Shown piece after piece: positions 18,778 through 27,983 of a stretch of DNA of 64,000 nucleotides. Numbering within the stretch: the first letter of the stretch is position 1; the number at the start of each line of letters is the position of its first letter. The stretch comes from Asanoa sp. WMMD1127 (lineage in GTDB: Bacteria > Actinomycetota > Actinomycetes > Mycobacteriales > Micromonosporaceae): the NCBI RefSeq assembly GCF_029626225.1, contig NZ_JARUBP010000001.1, forward strand, positions 62,001-126,000. Reading direction: 5' to 3'. A program made the translations under genes and the position numbers. The notes below the pieces were generated by a model, which was not told where the DNA came from, did no database searches, and was given only the letters and a program-made list of their open reading frames with translations.

Positions 18778-19149
18778 TCAGTCGCGCGGTGGTAGTTGCT
18801 GTAGGGCCCAGGTGTTGCCGTCCGGGTCGGCGAAGTAGACGAACGAACCCCATGGCTGCACGTCGACCTCGCTCGCGTCGACGCCCTTGGCGACCAGCTC
18901 CTCGCGCGCCTTGGCCGCGTCGGGGATGACCACCTGGAGGCCCTTCTGGGAGCCCGGCGCCATCTCCGTGATGCCCTGGCCCAGCGCGATGGAGCACGCC
19001 GAGCCCGGTGGGGTGAGCTGGACGAAGCGGAGGTCGGGTGACACCCGCTGGTCGTGGTCGGCGTTGAAGCCGCACTGGTCAACGTAGAACGCCTTGGCCC
19101 GGTCGACGTCGGTGACCGGGATGTAAACGAGCTCGATCTTCCAGTCCAT
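18778..19149 (-). CDS. VOC-superfamily (glyoxalase/bleomycin-resistance-like) protein
   Basis: A 123-residue single-chain vicinal-oxygen-chelate protein with two beta-alpha-beta-beta-beta halves: [22 protein letters not shown] opens the first and [20 protein letters not shown] the second, closing with the usual [18 protein letters not shown]. Members include metal-dependent isomerases, dioxygenases and drug-binding proteins; no specific role can be assigned. It is a single gene reading toward the minisatellite block. Confidence 0.85.
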   Translation of the reverse strand: MDWKIELVYIPVTDVDRAKAFYVDQCGFNADHDQRVSPDLRFVQLTPPGSACSIALGQGITEMAPGSQKGLQVVIPDAAKAREELVAKGVDASEVDVQPWGSFVYFADPDGNTWALQQLPPRD

Positions 19150-19235
19150 GGAGCGAAGCTATCGCCCGGGTCTGACACTTTCCCGCCGAAACGCGTGCGG
19201 GCCGGCCGTGGAGGCCGGCCCGCACGTCTGACAAA

Positions 19236-19442
19236 TCAGGCGGCCGCCGGCTCCTCGATGCGTAGGCCGCGCGCTCGAACGCCGTCGGCGACCTTGGCGA
19301 GCAGGGCGTCGAGGGCACACAGGTTCACCGACAGCTCGCCTAGCTGCTCGCGGAGGGCCTCCTCCGACCACGCGGAGACGTCAACGTCTCCCAGTGCACT
19401 GACCGCGGCCCCGAGCCGCGTGATGGCCTCGTTCGTACTCAT
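19236..19442 (-). CDS. Small protein resembling the start of DUF222 proteins
   Basis: A 68-residue helical protein, starting MSTNEAITRLGAA and ending RARGLRIEEPAAA. The pattern VDVSAWSEEALREQLGELSV followed by LDALLAKVADGVRARG recalls the first two helices of DUF222/HNH proteins common in actinobacteria, but the rest of such a protein is missing and the frame ends cleanly. It may be a stand-alone small protein or a remnant; I lean to a real short gene because the composition is coding-like to the end. Function unknown. Confidence 0.5.
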   Translation of the reverse strand: MSTNEAITRLGAAVSALGDVDVSAWSEEALREQLGELSVNLCALDALLAKVADGVRARGLRIEEPAAA

Positions 19443-19494
19443 GTTCGATAGCGTAGGGCATGCCACCGACATTTTCCGCCCAGAGATCGAAGAG

Positions 19495-20901
19495 TCACCC
19501 AACCGAGCCCGCAGAGCCCACAGAGCCGGCAGCGCCGGCAGCGCCCGCGGCCACCTCAGCCACATTGGCGAACAGCAACGCCTCCGCCAGGCAGACCCGC
19601 TGGAACTCGGCCAGATGCAGGCTCTCGTTAGGCCCGTGCGCCTTGGAGTTCGGGTCCTCGACACCGGTGACGAGGATCGCGGCCTGCGGGAACATCTCCT
19701 GGAAGGTGGCGATGAACGGGATCGACCCGCCGACGCCCATGTCGACCGGCTCGACGCCGTCCCACGCCGCGCGGAAAGCCGAGCGCCCGGCCGCGAACAT
19801 CGGCCCGCTGGTGTCGATCTCGCACGGCGCGCCGTCGGACTCCAGGACCACCGACACCTGGGCGCCCCACGGGGTGTGCTTCTCGACGTGGGCGACGATC
19901 GCCGCGTACGCCCGCTTGGGGTCCTCACCCGGCGCCAGCCGCACGCTGACCTTGGCCTTCGCCGACGGGATCAGCGCGTTGGGCGCGCCCGCGGTCGGCG
20001 GGGCGTCGATGCCGAGGATGGAGACGGTGGGCTGGTTCCAGATCCGGTCGGTGAGCCGGCCGGTGCCGATGAACGTGACGCCGTCGAGCATGCCAGCCTC
20101 TTCGCGCAGCCGGTCCTCCGGGTAGTCGACCGCCGCCGTGTTCTGCCTGGCCAGCCCGTCGATGACGACGTCGCCGGCCGCGTCGTGGAACGTGGCGATC
20201 AGCCGCGACAGGGTCGTCAGCGCGTCCGGCACCGCCCCACCGAACATGCCGCTGTGCACGGCGGCCTCGAGGACGCGTACCTCGACGAAGCAGTTGACCA
20301 GGCCGCGCAGCGAGGTGGTGACCGCCGGGACGCCGATGTCCCAGTTGCCGGAGTCCGCGATCACGATGACGTCGGAGCGCAGCGTCTCCTTGTGCTGCTC
20401 GAGCAGCCCGCCGAGCGACTCCGAGCCGAACTCCTCCTCACCCTCGACGAACACGACCACGCCGACCGGCAGCGCGTCGCCGAACGCCCGCAGGGCCGCC
20501 ACGTGCGCCATCACGCCGGCCTTGTCGTCCGCGGCGCCCCGACCGTAGAGGCGGCCGTCGCGCTCGACCGGCTCGAACGGCTCCGACTTCCAGAGCGAGA
20601 GATCACCGACGGGCTGCACGTCGTGATGGGCATAGAGGAGTACGGTCGGCGCGCCCGCCGGGGCCGCCCGGTGCCCGATCACCGCGGGCTGCCCACCGTT
20701 GCGGACGATCGACACCTCGAGCCCGCACCCGCGCAGCAGCTCCGCCACCGCCTCCGCAGAACGCTCGACGTGGCTGAAGTCGAAGCCGTCGAACGCGATG
20801 CCGGGGATGCGGATCAGCCGTTCGAGGTCGGCACGGACGCCGGGCATCTCACGCTCGATCGCAGCGCGCAGCTCGGACTCGGAGAGGATGGGAGCGGTCA
20901 T
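19495..20901 (-). CDS. M20-family dipeptidase/carboxypeptidase
   Basis: A 468-residue cytoplasmic zinc peptidase. Metal ligands are in VLLYAHHDVQPVGD (His, Asp), LYGRGAADDKAGVMAH (bridging Asp), FVEGEEEFGSESL (catalytic Glu-Glu) and NESLHLAEF (last His). A dimerisation domain sits in the middle (~200-310). Sequence style matches actinobacterial M20/M25/M40 dipeptidases rather than DapE. The last ~18 residues are a short Gly/Ala/Ser/Val repeat (GAAGAAGSVGSAGSVG) that looks like recent microsatellite-type expansion. Confidence 0.9.
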   Translation of the reverse strand: MTAPILSESELRAAIEREMPGVRADLERLIRIPGIAFDGFDFSHVERSAEAVAELLRGCGLEVSIVRNGGQPAVIGHRAAPAGAPTVLLYAHHDVQPVGDLSLWKSEPFEPVERDGRLYGRGAADDKAGVMAHVAALRAFGDALPVGVVVFVEGEEEFGSESLGGLLEQHKETLRSDVIVIADSGNWDIGVPAVTTSLRGLVNCFVEVRVLEAAVHSGMFGGAVPDALTTLSRLIATFHDAAGDVVIDGLARQNTAAVDYPEDRLREEAGMLDGVTFIGTGRLTDRIWNQPTVSILGIDAPPTAGAPNALIPSAKAKVSVRLAPGEDPKRAYAAIVAHVEKHTPWGAQVSVVLESDGAPCEIDTSGPMFAAGRSAFRAAWDGVEPVDMGVGGSIPFIATFQEMFPQAAILVTGVEDPNSKAHGPNESLHLAEFQRVCLAEALLFANVAEVAAGAAGAAGSVGSAGSVG

Positions 20902-20967
20902 CCCGTGATCGTAAGCCGCCCGCCACCAGCACCGACGAGCCCGGCCCGCCAGGCCACGCCCCGCCAG

Positions 20968-22077
20968 TCAGACGGCGGGATCCGCGTCGTCGCGGCGTTC
21001 GTTGCGGCCACGGGCCGCGCGGGAGGCCGCCTCGGCGGCATTGCCCATCCAGGTCCGGGCCCGATTGGCCCCCGTGCCCGCCCAGTCACCGAGGTCGGTC
21101 GCACCGTCGCCCAGCCGGCGCAGCAACCCGACCAGCGGATCCTGGCTGCGACCGAAGGCCTCGCGATAAGACGCGGCCGCCGCCTTGATCTCGTCGCTGA
21201 TCCGCGCTCCGCCGTCGTCGTCGCGGCGCGGGTATTCGCCGCCGACGATCCGCGCATAGTCACCGGCGTCGACCCAGTGACGCAGGTCGGCGGCCCGGGC
21301 GACCGGGACCGGGTGGCTGCTCCAGGCGGTCATTCGGATCTTGTGGAAGCTGTCGCGGAGGTCGCCGCCGCCGTCGTAGTCGGCCGCCTGCTCGAGGAAC
21401 GCCGCCGTGTCGATCTGGCTGAGGTCGCCGCCGCCGGCGAGCTTCATGAGCAGGCGCAGGGAGGCGCCCGGGTCCTGGTTGGCGAGCAGGCCGGCGCGGT
21501 CGGCGGACAGCTCGGCCTTGCGCCACCACTCCAGCATCGCGGCGATGATCGCGCGGAGGGCGATCGCGCCGACGGGTAGCCAGCTCAGGTTGGCCGCCCA
21601 GCGCGTGAGGATCATCAGGATGGTCTTGTAGACGGCGTGGCCGCTGCGCAGGTGGCCGATCTCGTGGCCGAGCAGGGTGCGCAGCTCCTCGTCGTCGAGC
21701 TGCTGCACCGACCCCGAGTCGATCACGATGAACGGCCGGTCGAGCCCGATGGCCCGGCCGCCGAGCGTCGGCGACTGCCGCACGAACAGGTCCGGTAGCT
21801 CCGGTAGGTCGAGCGTCTGCGCCGCCTCCGCGTAGAGCCCGAAGACGCGCGGGTATTGCCGGTGGTCGACCCGGATCGACGACGCCAGGTAGCTCAGCCG
21901 GAAGCCGCGCTCGTTCCAGATGCCGAAGAAGGCTTTGACCACGTCGTCGAAGCCGCGTAGCTCGCGCAACGCGGTCAGCGCGCCCCGGTCGGCCGGATGC
22001 TCCCATGCCCGCGAGCTGATCCCGGTCAGCGCCACCCGCCGTCGGGCGGGAACCGCTGCCTGCTCGTCACTGGTCAT
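20968..22077 (-). CDS. M48-family zinc metalloprotease
   Basis: A 369-residue M48 peptidase. The zinc site is LLGHEIGHLRSGH (HExxH) at ~135-147, followed by hydrophobic segments (LSWLPVGAIALRAIIAAML) and the third ligand region WRKAELSADRAGLL. Family members are membrane-linked quality-control proteases (HtpX/Ste24-like). Here the front half (~1-120) is a domain seen in actinobacterial M48 proteins with no membrane helix, so the protein may be only peripherally attached. The C-terminal ~60 residues are charged and probably flexible. Starts at ATG 22077. Confidence 0.87.
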   Translation of the reverse strand: MTSDEQAAVPARRRVALTGISSRAWEHPADRGALTALRELRGFDDVVKAFFGIWNERGFRLSYLASSIRVDHRQYPRVFGLYAEAAQTLDLPELPDLFVRQSPTLGGRAIGLDRPFIVIDSGSVQQLDDEELRTLLGHEIGHLRSGHAVYKTILMILTRWAANLSWLPVGAIALRAIIAAMLEWWRKAELSADRAGLLANQDPGASLRLLMKLAGGGDLSQIDTAAFLEQAADYDGGGDLRDSFHKIRMTAWSSHPVPVARAADLRHWVDAGDYARIVGGEYPRRDDDGGARISDEIKAAAASYREAFGRSQDPLVGLLRRLGDGATDLGDWAGTGANRARTWMGNAAEAASRAARGRNERRDDADPAV

Positions 22078-22223
22078 GGTGCCCCCCGAGTCGCCGTGGC
22101 GTCGTCACCGCTCAGCGTGCCGCACGGCACGGCGTGCGTCTATGCCTGTGGATAACCACTGACCGGTTGGACCACCCGCTCCCCCACGACCAGATCGAAA
22201 GCCTGCGGAGGTACGCGAATCGG

Positions 22224-22814
22224 TCACCCGTCCACGACCACGGGCTCGTCCGACCACACTCCACGCACGACCAGGTCGGCGCGCTCGGCCGTACGCTCCG
22301 TGGCGAAATGCCGGTTCTCCCGCCGCCGCCACCGCAGGAGCTCGGACCGCGTCGCCGCGCCGTCCCGCGCCAGTGCCCGCTCCAGCCGCAGCCGAGCCGG
22401 CGCCACGACAAAGATCGAGAATGACAGCTCCGACCCGGCCCGCGCCGCCCCGAACCCCTCCAGGATCACCACCGGCGCCGGCGGCACGGGCACCCACGGC
22501 CCGACGAACGACGCCCGCTCCCAGTCGTAGCGGCGATGCCGCCCCGGCTCGCCGGCCCGCAACGGCGCCAGCAACGACGCGGCCACGCGATCCCAAGAGG
22601 TGAACTGGTCGTCCCACCCGGAGAGAAAGTCGTCAGTGTGCACCAGCGGCACCGGCACGCCGCCGACGGCGACGATCGACGACGCCAGCCGCGCCGCGAA
22701 CACCGTCTTCCCCGCGCCGCTGGGTCCGTCGACCGCGACCAGCCGGGTACGCCCGATTCGGGGCCGCCGCCGCAGGATCCGCCGCGCCAGGCCGTCGAAC
22801 GTCGGGGCGCTCAC
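22224..22814 (-). CDS. Uridine-kinase-like P-loop phosphotransferase
   Basis: A 196-residue P-loop kinase-like protein. The Walker A motif is [19 protein letters not shown] (~25-43), followed by [14 protein letters not shown] and [11 protein letters not shown], the arrangement of uridine kinase/phosphoribulokinase relatives; R-rich lid helices come later. Starts with GTG overlapping the cobQ stop (GTGA, 22811-22814), so it is the last gene of a cobD-cobQ-kinase run. It may phosphorylate a nucleoside or a small alcohol; a role in cobinamide metabolism is possible from context but unproven. The 146 bp after it (22078-22223) hold a TGTGGATAA at 22147-22155 and nothing else I recognise. Confidence 0.78.
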   Translation of the reverse strand: MSAPTFDGLARRILRRRPRIGRTRLVAVDGPSGAGKTVFAARLASSIVAVGGVPVPLVHTDDFLSGWDDQFTSWDRVAASLLAPLRAGEPGRHRRYDWERASFVGPWVPVPPAPVVILEGFGAARAGSELSFSIFVVAPARLRLERALARDGAATRSELLRWRRRENRHFATERTAERADLVVRGVWSDEPVVVDG

Positions 22815-24343
22815 GGCGCGCCGGGCGGCACGAACGGCAGCCCGGCCGGCGCGCCGTCGGTGACCAGCCGCCACAGCGCGCCGGTGTCGAGGTGCTCCTC
22901 CACCAGGTCGCCGAGCAGATCGAGCGTGCGCTCACGAACGCTCGCGAACTCGGTCCCGGAAGCCACCGTGAACCCCGACCGCCCGGCCAGCCCCGCCACC
23001 GTGCCGAGGAACCACCGCCGGAACTCGTCGGACTCGAACGCACCGTGCCAGTGGGTCCCGAACACGGCCCCGTCCCAGGCGCCCTCCGGCCGACCATCCG
23101 AATAGGACAGCATCGGTACGGCCGGCGCGCCCGACGACACGTACCCGTGATGGATCTCGTAGCCCCGGACCGGGATCCCACCGGAAGCCGTCCCGGACGC
23201 GAGCGTCACCGTCTTGCGCGTCCCGAACGTGACGTCGATCGGCAGCACGCCGAGCCCCTCGACCGTGCCGCGCCCGCTCTCGACGTCGTCGTGGATGGCC
23301 CGCGCGAGCATCTGGTAGCCGCCGCAGATCCCCAGCACCGGCCGCCCCGCCGCCACCCGCGCCGACACCGCGGACGCCAACCCCGTTTCCCGCAACCAGC
23401 CCAGGTCATCCACAGTGGACTTGCTGCCGGGCAGCACGACCAGATCGGCCGCGGCCACGTCGGCCGGCTCGATGGTCAGCCGCACCCGCACGCCCGGCTC
23501 GGTGGCCAGCGCCTCGGCGTCGGTCGCGTTGGAGATCCGCGGCAGCCGCACCACGGCCACGTCGAGCCACTCGCTGCCGTGCGGCGCGGCCGGCCGCCCG
23601 AGCACGCTGCCGTAGGCGAGCGAGTCCTCGGCGTCCAACCACAGATCGAGATGCCAGGGCAGCACGCCGTACGTGGGCCGCCCGGTCACCCGTTCCAGCA
23701 TGTCGATGCCGGGCTGGAGGAGCCCACGGTCGCCGCGGAACTTGTTGACGACGAAGCCGGCCACGAGGTCCTGGTCGGCCTTGTCGAGCAGGGCGACGGT
23801 GCCGAACAGGGCCGCGAACACCCCGCCGCGGTCGATGTCGCCGACGACCACTGTGGGCAGTCGACCGTGCCGGGCGAGGCCGAGGTTGACGAAGTCGGTG
23901 TCCCGCAGGTTGATCTCCGCGGGGCTGCCGGCGCCTTCGCAGACCACGACGTCGTACTCGCGGCGCAGTTCGTCGAAGGTCTCGAACACCGTCGCGGCGA
24001 GGCGGGACTTGAGCGTGCGGAAGTTGCCGGCGTCGACCCGGTCGACCGCCTCGCCGAGCACGACCACCTGGCTGGAGTGGTCGCTGCCGGGCTTCAGCAG
24101 CACCGGGTTGAACCGCACGTCGGCCGGGATCCCACACGCGGCGGCCTGCATCGCCTGGGCGCGCCCGATCTCGCCGCCGCGCCCGTCCGGCCCGACCACC
24201 ACCGCCGAGTTGTTGGACATGTTCTGGGCCTTGAACGGCGCCACGCGTACGCCCTGCCGGCTCAGCCATCGGCAGATGCCCGCCGTGACAACGCTCTTGC
24301 CGGCGTCGGAGGTGGTGCCGGCGACCAGCAGGCCGCCGCTCAT
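22811..24343 (-). CDS. cobQ: Adenosylcobyric acid synthase (glutamine-hydrolysing)
   Basis: A 510-residue enzyme that amidates side chains b, d, e and g of the corrin ring. The N-terminal ATPase domain has [53 protein letters not shown] and [11 protein letters not shown]. The C-terminal amidotransferase has an intact nucleophile in [13 protein letters not shown] and the His-containing [16 protein letters not shown]. This contrasts with CobB of this window, where the matching Cys is lost. ATG 24341-24343 overlaps the cobD stop by 4 bases, and its own stop overlaps the kinase start. Confidence 0.95.
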   Translation of the reverse strand: MSGGLLVAGTTSDAGKSVVTAGICRWLSRQGVRVAPFKAQNMSNNSAVVVGPDGRGGEIGRAQAMQAAACGIPADVRFNPVLLKPGSDHSSQVVVLGEAVDRVDAGNFRTLKSRLAATVFETFDELRREYDVVVCEGAGSPAEINLRDTDFVNLGLARHGRLPTVVVGDIDRGGVFAALFGTVALLDKADQDLVAGFVVNKFRGDRGLLQPGIDMLERVTGRPTYGVLPWHLDLWLDAEDSLAYGSVLGRPAAPHGSEWLDVAVVRLPRISNATDAEALATEPGVRVRLTIEPADVAAADLVVLPGSKSTVDDLGWLRETGLASAVSARVAAGRPVLGICGGYQMLARAIHDDVESGRGTVEGLGVLPIDVTFGTRKTVTLASGTASGGIPVRGYEIHHGYVSSGAPAVPMLSYSDGRPEGAWDGAVFGTHWHGAFESDEFRRWFLGTVAGLAGRSGFTVASGTEFASVRERTLDLLGDLVEEHLDTGALWRLVTDGAPAGLPFVPPGAP

Positions 24344-25320
24344 CGGCGGGGCCGGGCGTAGGCCGCGACCGCCGCGAGCGCCGCCGCCGCGAGACCCACG
24401 GTGCCGGACAGCCGGGCGGCCCGGCCGACGTGCCGGAAGTCGGGGCGCGGACCGTCGCCGAGGTACGGGCGCGTCTCGCTGCGTCCGAAGTAGACATTGC
24501 GCCCGCCGAGCCGCACCCCGAGCGCGCCCGCCATCGCCGACTCGCACTGGCCGGCGTTGGGGCTCGGATGGTCGTTGCGGTCACGGCGCCACACCCGCAA
24601 CGCCTCGGCCCGCCGCCCCCGCACCCGGGGCGCGGCGGCCACGGTGAGCAGCGCGGTCAGCCGGGCCGGCGCGAGGTTGAGCAGGTCGTCGAGGCGGGCG
24701 GCGGGGGTGCCGAACCGGGCGTACCGCGGGGACCGGTGGCCCACCATCGCGTCCAGCGTGTTGGCGGCACGGTAGGCCAGCAGCCCCGGCACACCGGCGA
24801 CCGCGCCCCACCAGAGCGGCGCGACGACGGCGTCGGAGGTGTTCTCGGCGACGGACTCGACGGTGGCGCGGGCGAGCTCGGCCTCGTCGAGCCGCGCCGG
24901 GTCGCGGCCGCACAGGTGATTGAGCCGCCGCCGGGCCGCCGGCACATCGCCGCGCCGCAGGTGGCGAGCCATCAGCCGGCCTTCGGCGCGCAGTGTCCGA
25001 CCGCCGAGCACGGTCCAGGTCGCGGCGGCGGTGACCAGGAAGCGGGCGGCGGGCCGGCCGCGGGTGGCCAGCGCCGCGGCCACGCCGAGCGCCGCGGGAG
25101 CGCCGACGGCCACCAGGGTGTACGCCGCCCCGGCGCGCCGGTCGTCGCGGTAGAGACCGCGTTCGAGGCGCTGCGCGAGTGTGCCGAACCCGGCGACGGG
25201 ATGGAACCGCCGCGGATCACCGAGCCACGCGTCGAGCCCGTAACCGGCGAGGATCCCCGCCGCGTCGGCCGCCCGTTCGCCGGCCACCCGGTCCATCGCC
25301 AACCACCCCACGGCGATCAC
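24340..25320 (-). CDS. cobD: Adenosylcobinamide-phosphate synthase (CbiB/CobD)
   Basis: A 326-residue integral membrane enzyme that attaches the aminopropanol (phosphate) arm to adenosylcobyric acid. Family blocks: [86 protein letters not shown] (read as two adjoining segments), with membrane helices between. Starts with GTG at 25318-25320 and is the first gene of the cobD-cobQ-kinase operon. A short hydrophobic, Ala-rich helix closes the protein. Confidence 0.93.
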   Translation of the reverse strand: MIAVGWLAMDRVAGERAADAAGILAGYGLDAWLGDPRRFHPVAGFGTLAQRLERGLYRDDRRAGAAYTLVAVGAPAALGVAAALATRGRPAARFLVTAAATWTVLGGRTLRAEGRLMARHLRRGDVPAARRRLNHLCGRDPARLDEAELARATVESVAENTSDAVVAPLWWGAVAGVPGLLAYRAANTLDAMVGHRSPRYARFGTPAARLDDLLNLAPARLTALLTVAAAPRVRGRRAEALRVWRRDRNDHPSPNAGQCESAMAGALGVRLGGRNVYFGRSETRPYLGDGPRPDFRHVGRAARLSGTVGLAAAALAAVAAYARPRR

Positions 25321-25378
25321 CCTAAGCCGTCGCCTATCGGCGGCCGCCCGGGCCGGGGGAGCGGGCGGCCCGACGCGG

Positions 25379-26569
25379 CTAGGGGCCGGTGGCCTTCGCG
25401 GTGAAGCGGCCCGGCGCGAACTGGTCGATCGTGTGCAGCGTGTGGCCGGTCTGCGCGAGGTCGGCCAGGATCTCGCCCACGACCGGCGCGAACTTGAACC
25501 CGTGCCCGGAGAAACCGGCCGCGACCGCGACGTTGGCCGCCTCCGGGTGCGGACCGAGGATGAAATCCTCGTCGGGCGTCATCGTGTAGAGGCAGGCCTT
25601 CGCCTCCAGGTATTCGGAGTCGGCCAGCGCCGGCAGCCGCCGCGCCAGCCAGGCGACCACGTCGGCCAGGTCGTCGGGGGTCGCCGACGGCGCGCCGAGC
25701 TCGGCGTCGGCCGGGCGATCGCCGGAGTGGAAGGCGGCCTTTACCACGGCGCCGACGCCCGGGCCAAGGTCGTGCAGGTCGGCGGGCGGGGAGAAGGCGG
25801 GGATGCCGTACGCCACCGCGTCGTCGGCCGGTTCCCAGATCCAGACCGGGCAGCGGCCGATCGCGAACGGCTCCGACGGCAGCCAGTAGTGCTGGAGCCG
25901 GCTCTGCAGCGTCACCGGGTTGCCGCGCATCTGCAGCAGGTCGGCGGCCCACGGCCCCGGGCAGACGATGAGCCGGTCGGCGCTGACCGTGGCGCCGTCG
26001 ACGTGCACGGTCACCCCATCGGCGTCGGCGTCCCAGCCGGTGACGGCGCCGCCGTAGCGCAGGTCGGCGCCCCAGCCCTCGGCCAGCCGCAGGTGAGCGC
26101 TGATCGCGGCCTCGGGCCGGACGACGCCGGCGGCCCGCTCGTAGAGGCCGATCTCGTCGTCGTCGGGCGCGAACGCGGGGAACCGCGCCCGGATCGTCCT
26201 GGCGTCGAGCATTTCGTGCTCGAGGCCGTGCGCCTGCGCCGACGCGAGCGCGCCGGCCACCTGCGCGGAGTCGGCCCGGCCGAGCATGAGGCCGCCGGTC
26301 GGGGTCATCAGCTCGACGCCGGCGACCTCGCTGAGCTGCTGCCACAGCTCGTAGGCGCGTTGCACGAGGGGCACATAGGCACGGCCTTCCGCGTACGCCT
26401 GGCGGATGATCCGTGAACCGCCCGCGTGCTCGCCGCGGGTGTGCGGCGGCCGGAACCGGTCGAGGCCCAGCACCCGGACACCGCGACTGGCCAGGTGGTA
26501 GGCGGCGGCCGCGCCCATCGTGCCGAGCCCCACCACGACGACCTCGGGCCGGCTGCCGGTCAGTTCCAT
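25379..26569 (-). CDS. Sarcosine/N-methyltryptophan oxidase-like flavoprotein
   Basis: A 396-residue FAD amine oxidase of the monomeric sarcosine oxidase (SoxA/SolA) group, which oxidises N-methyl amino acids to amino acid, formaldehyde and H2O2. Dinucleotide-binding EVVVVGLGTMGAAAAYHLAS at the N-terminus; HAGGSRIIRQAY is a typical active-site loop; KACLYTMTPDEDFILG contains the Cys that binds FAD covalently; GFSGHGFKFAPVVGEILADL is the C-terminal FAD-contact block. Cytoplasmic. It is followed by no obvious partner; which amine it uses is not readable. Start at ATG 26569. Confidence 0.88.
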   Translation of the reverse strand: MELTGSRPEVVVVGLGTMGAAAAYHLASRGVRVLGLDRFRPPHTRGEHAGGSRIIRQAYAEGRAYVPLVQRAYELWQQLSEVAGVELMTPTGGLMLGRADSAQVAGALASAQAHGLEHEMLDARTIRARFPAFAPDDDEIGLYERAAGVVRPEAAISAHLRLAEGWGADLRYGGAVTGWDADADGVTVHVDGATVSADRLIVCPGPWAADLLQMRGNPVTLQSRLQHYWLPSEPFAIGRCPVWIWEPADDAVAYGIPAFSPPADLHDLGPGVGAVVKAAFHSGDRPADAELGAPSATPDDLADVVAWLARRLPALADSEYLEAKACLYTMTPDEDFILGPHPEAANVAVAAGFSGHGFKFAPVVGEILADLAQTGHTLHTIDQFAPGRFTAKATGP

Positions 26570-26645
26570 TCCGGCAGCCTAGACGCAGGTGGGGGCGACG
26601 AAGCGGACAGGAGATGCGTTACCCACCCGTACGCGTGCCGCCCTT

Positions 26646-27932
26646 TCAGCCCAAGACCGCCGGTTGGTCCACGCATTTGCCCACCGGCCGCCGCAGGCGG
26701 CGCGTGACACCGCCGGCGAGCCGGCCGAGGACGTTGGCCGGGCGCAGGTAGTCGTCGTAGCGGGCGGCGCCGGCCAGGACGCCGAGGAACCGCGACGACT
26801 CGGCCGGGTCGTCGGCGATCGCGGCGATCAGCAGCCGCTGCGCCAGCGACACCCGCAGCGTCGCGAAGGAGCGGGTCATCCCGTAGACCGGCAGGGCGGC
26901 CGCGTCCCGTCGGCGCTGGTAGCCGGCGAGCGCGTCGTCGAGGCCGCCGTGGTCGAGGCCCTCCACGATCGCGGCGGCCAGCAGGTCCGCGTCGCGGAAC
27001 GCGTTGCTGATCCCCTGGCCGGCGACCGGGTCCATGACCACGCCCGAGTCGCCGACCAGGGCCCAGCCCGGCCCGTGGGCGGCTCGGAAGCCGTTGGGCA
27101 CGTCGGGCGCCATCCGGTACGGCTCGGCCCGCACGCCGTCGCGGACCCGGTCGCCCAGGTCGCCGCAACGGTCGAGGGCCGCCAGGTAGCCGGCCGCCGG
27201 ATCGGCTCGGAACCGCTCGAAGTCGGCCAGCGGCGCGAAGATCGCGATCATCGTCAGGCCGTCGTTGGTCGGGAAGGCCGGAACCGTCAGCCCGGGCCGC
27301 ACGTGGATCTCGCCGATCGGCAGGTCGACGCCCGACCAGTACGTGTAGCAGGCGAACGTCGCCGGCTGGCGGACGTGGTAGGCGGTGGCGCCGACCGCGT
27401 CGGCGATCGTCGAGCGCTTGCCGTCGGCCCCGACCACCAGCCGAGCGGTCTCGGCGACGAGGGCGGTGCCAGCAGAGGGGCCCCTCCCCCTCCCCTCCCC
27501 GCGTCGTCTGCCGCGGATGCCGGTTACCCGGCCTTCGGTGTCGCGGGTCAGCTCTTCGACCGCGAAACCTTCGCGCACCTCGGCGCCCGCCGCTCGCGCG
27601 GCGTCGACCAGGGCGGCGTCGAGCACCGTGCGCCGCGGCCCATAGAGCGCCCCCACACCGTCGACCGCTGGATAGCGCCCTTCCAGCGCGGCCCCCGGCC
27701 CGGCGTCGAGCCGCACCACCGGCACCGCCGGCGTGACGGCCGCGATGGGGTCGAGCAGCCCCCACCGCGACAGCCGCGCGATGCCCGGCACCTGCACCTG
27801 GTGCGTCGACAGGGTGTCGCTCGGGAAGCGCGCCCGGTCGACGGCGAGCACCCGTAGCCCGGCCCGGGCCAGCAGCATCGCGGTCGCCGCGCCCCCGGCG
27901 CGGGTGCCGACGACGATCACGTCATGGTCCAT
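26646..27932 (-). CDS. FAD-dependent monooxygenase/oxidoreductase (PHBH fold)
   Basis: A 428-residue flavoprotein of the p-hydroxybenzoate-hydroxylase/geranylgeranyl-reductase type. HDVIVVGTRAGGAATAMLLA is the FAD-ADP motif, with a Thr-Arg in place of the more usual Gly/Pro; LVVGADGKRSTIAD is the GD-type motif; WALVGDSGVVMDPVAGQGIS is the second FAD motif. Short Arg/Gly-rich insertion (RRRGEGRGRGPS) near residue 145. ATG 27930-27932 is chosen because it lies right behind the promoter/operator zone shared with the divergent TetR gene, which almost certainly controls it. Likely substrate is an aromatic or lipophilic compound, possibly an antibiotic. Confidence 0.85.
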   Translation of the reverse strand: MDHDVIVVGTRAGGAATAMLLARAGLRVLAVDRARFPSDTLSTHQVQVPGIARLSRWGLLDPIAAVTPAVPVVRLDAGPGAALEGRYPAVDGVGALYGPRRTVLDAALVDAARAAGAEVREGFAVEELTRDTEGRVTGIRGRRRGEGRGRGPSAGTALVAETARLVVGADGKRSTIADAVGATAYHVRQPATFACYTYWSGVDLPIGEIHVRPGLTVPAFPTNDGLTMIAIFAPLADFERFRADPAAGYLAALDRCGDLGDRVRDGVRAEPYRMAPDVPNGFRAAHGPGWALVGDSGVVMDPVAGQGISNAFRDADLLAAAIVEGLDHGGLDDALAGYQRRRDAAALPVYGMTRSFATLRVSLAQRLLIAAIADDPAESSRFLGVLAGAARYDDYLRPANVLGRLAGGVTRRLRRPVGKCVDQPAVLG

Positions 27933-27942
27933 CTCGCCTCCT

Positions 27943-27983
27943 CCATACGGAACCGTATGGAGAAACCATACGGTAGCGTATGG
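27943..27983. promoter_or_regulatory. Twin palindromic operator for the TetR regulator
   Basis: Two 18-bp dyads lie between the divergent monooxygenase and TetR genes: CCATACGGAACCGTATGG (27943-27960) and CCATACGGTAGCGTATGG (27966-27983), centres 23 bp apart. The second covers the TetR start codon (27980), so the repressor should shut off its own gene and the oxygenase gene. The two share the half-site CCATACGG. Confidence 0.85.

Noticed and set aside
18131-19075. Long open frame joining the DNA ligase to an Arg/Ser/His-rich N-terminal extension
   Set aside because: The extension is the translated minisatellite. Unit-length changes (25 and 14 bp) break any frame, all frames are open by composition, and a GTG with proper AGGA spacing gives a ligase of normal family length.
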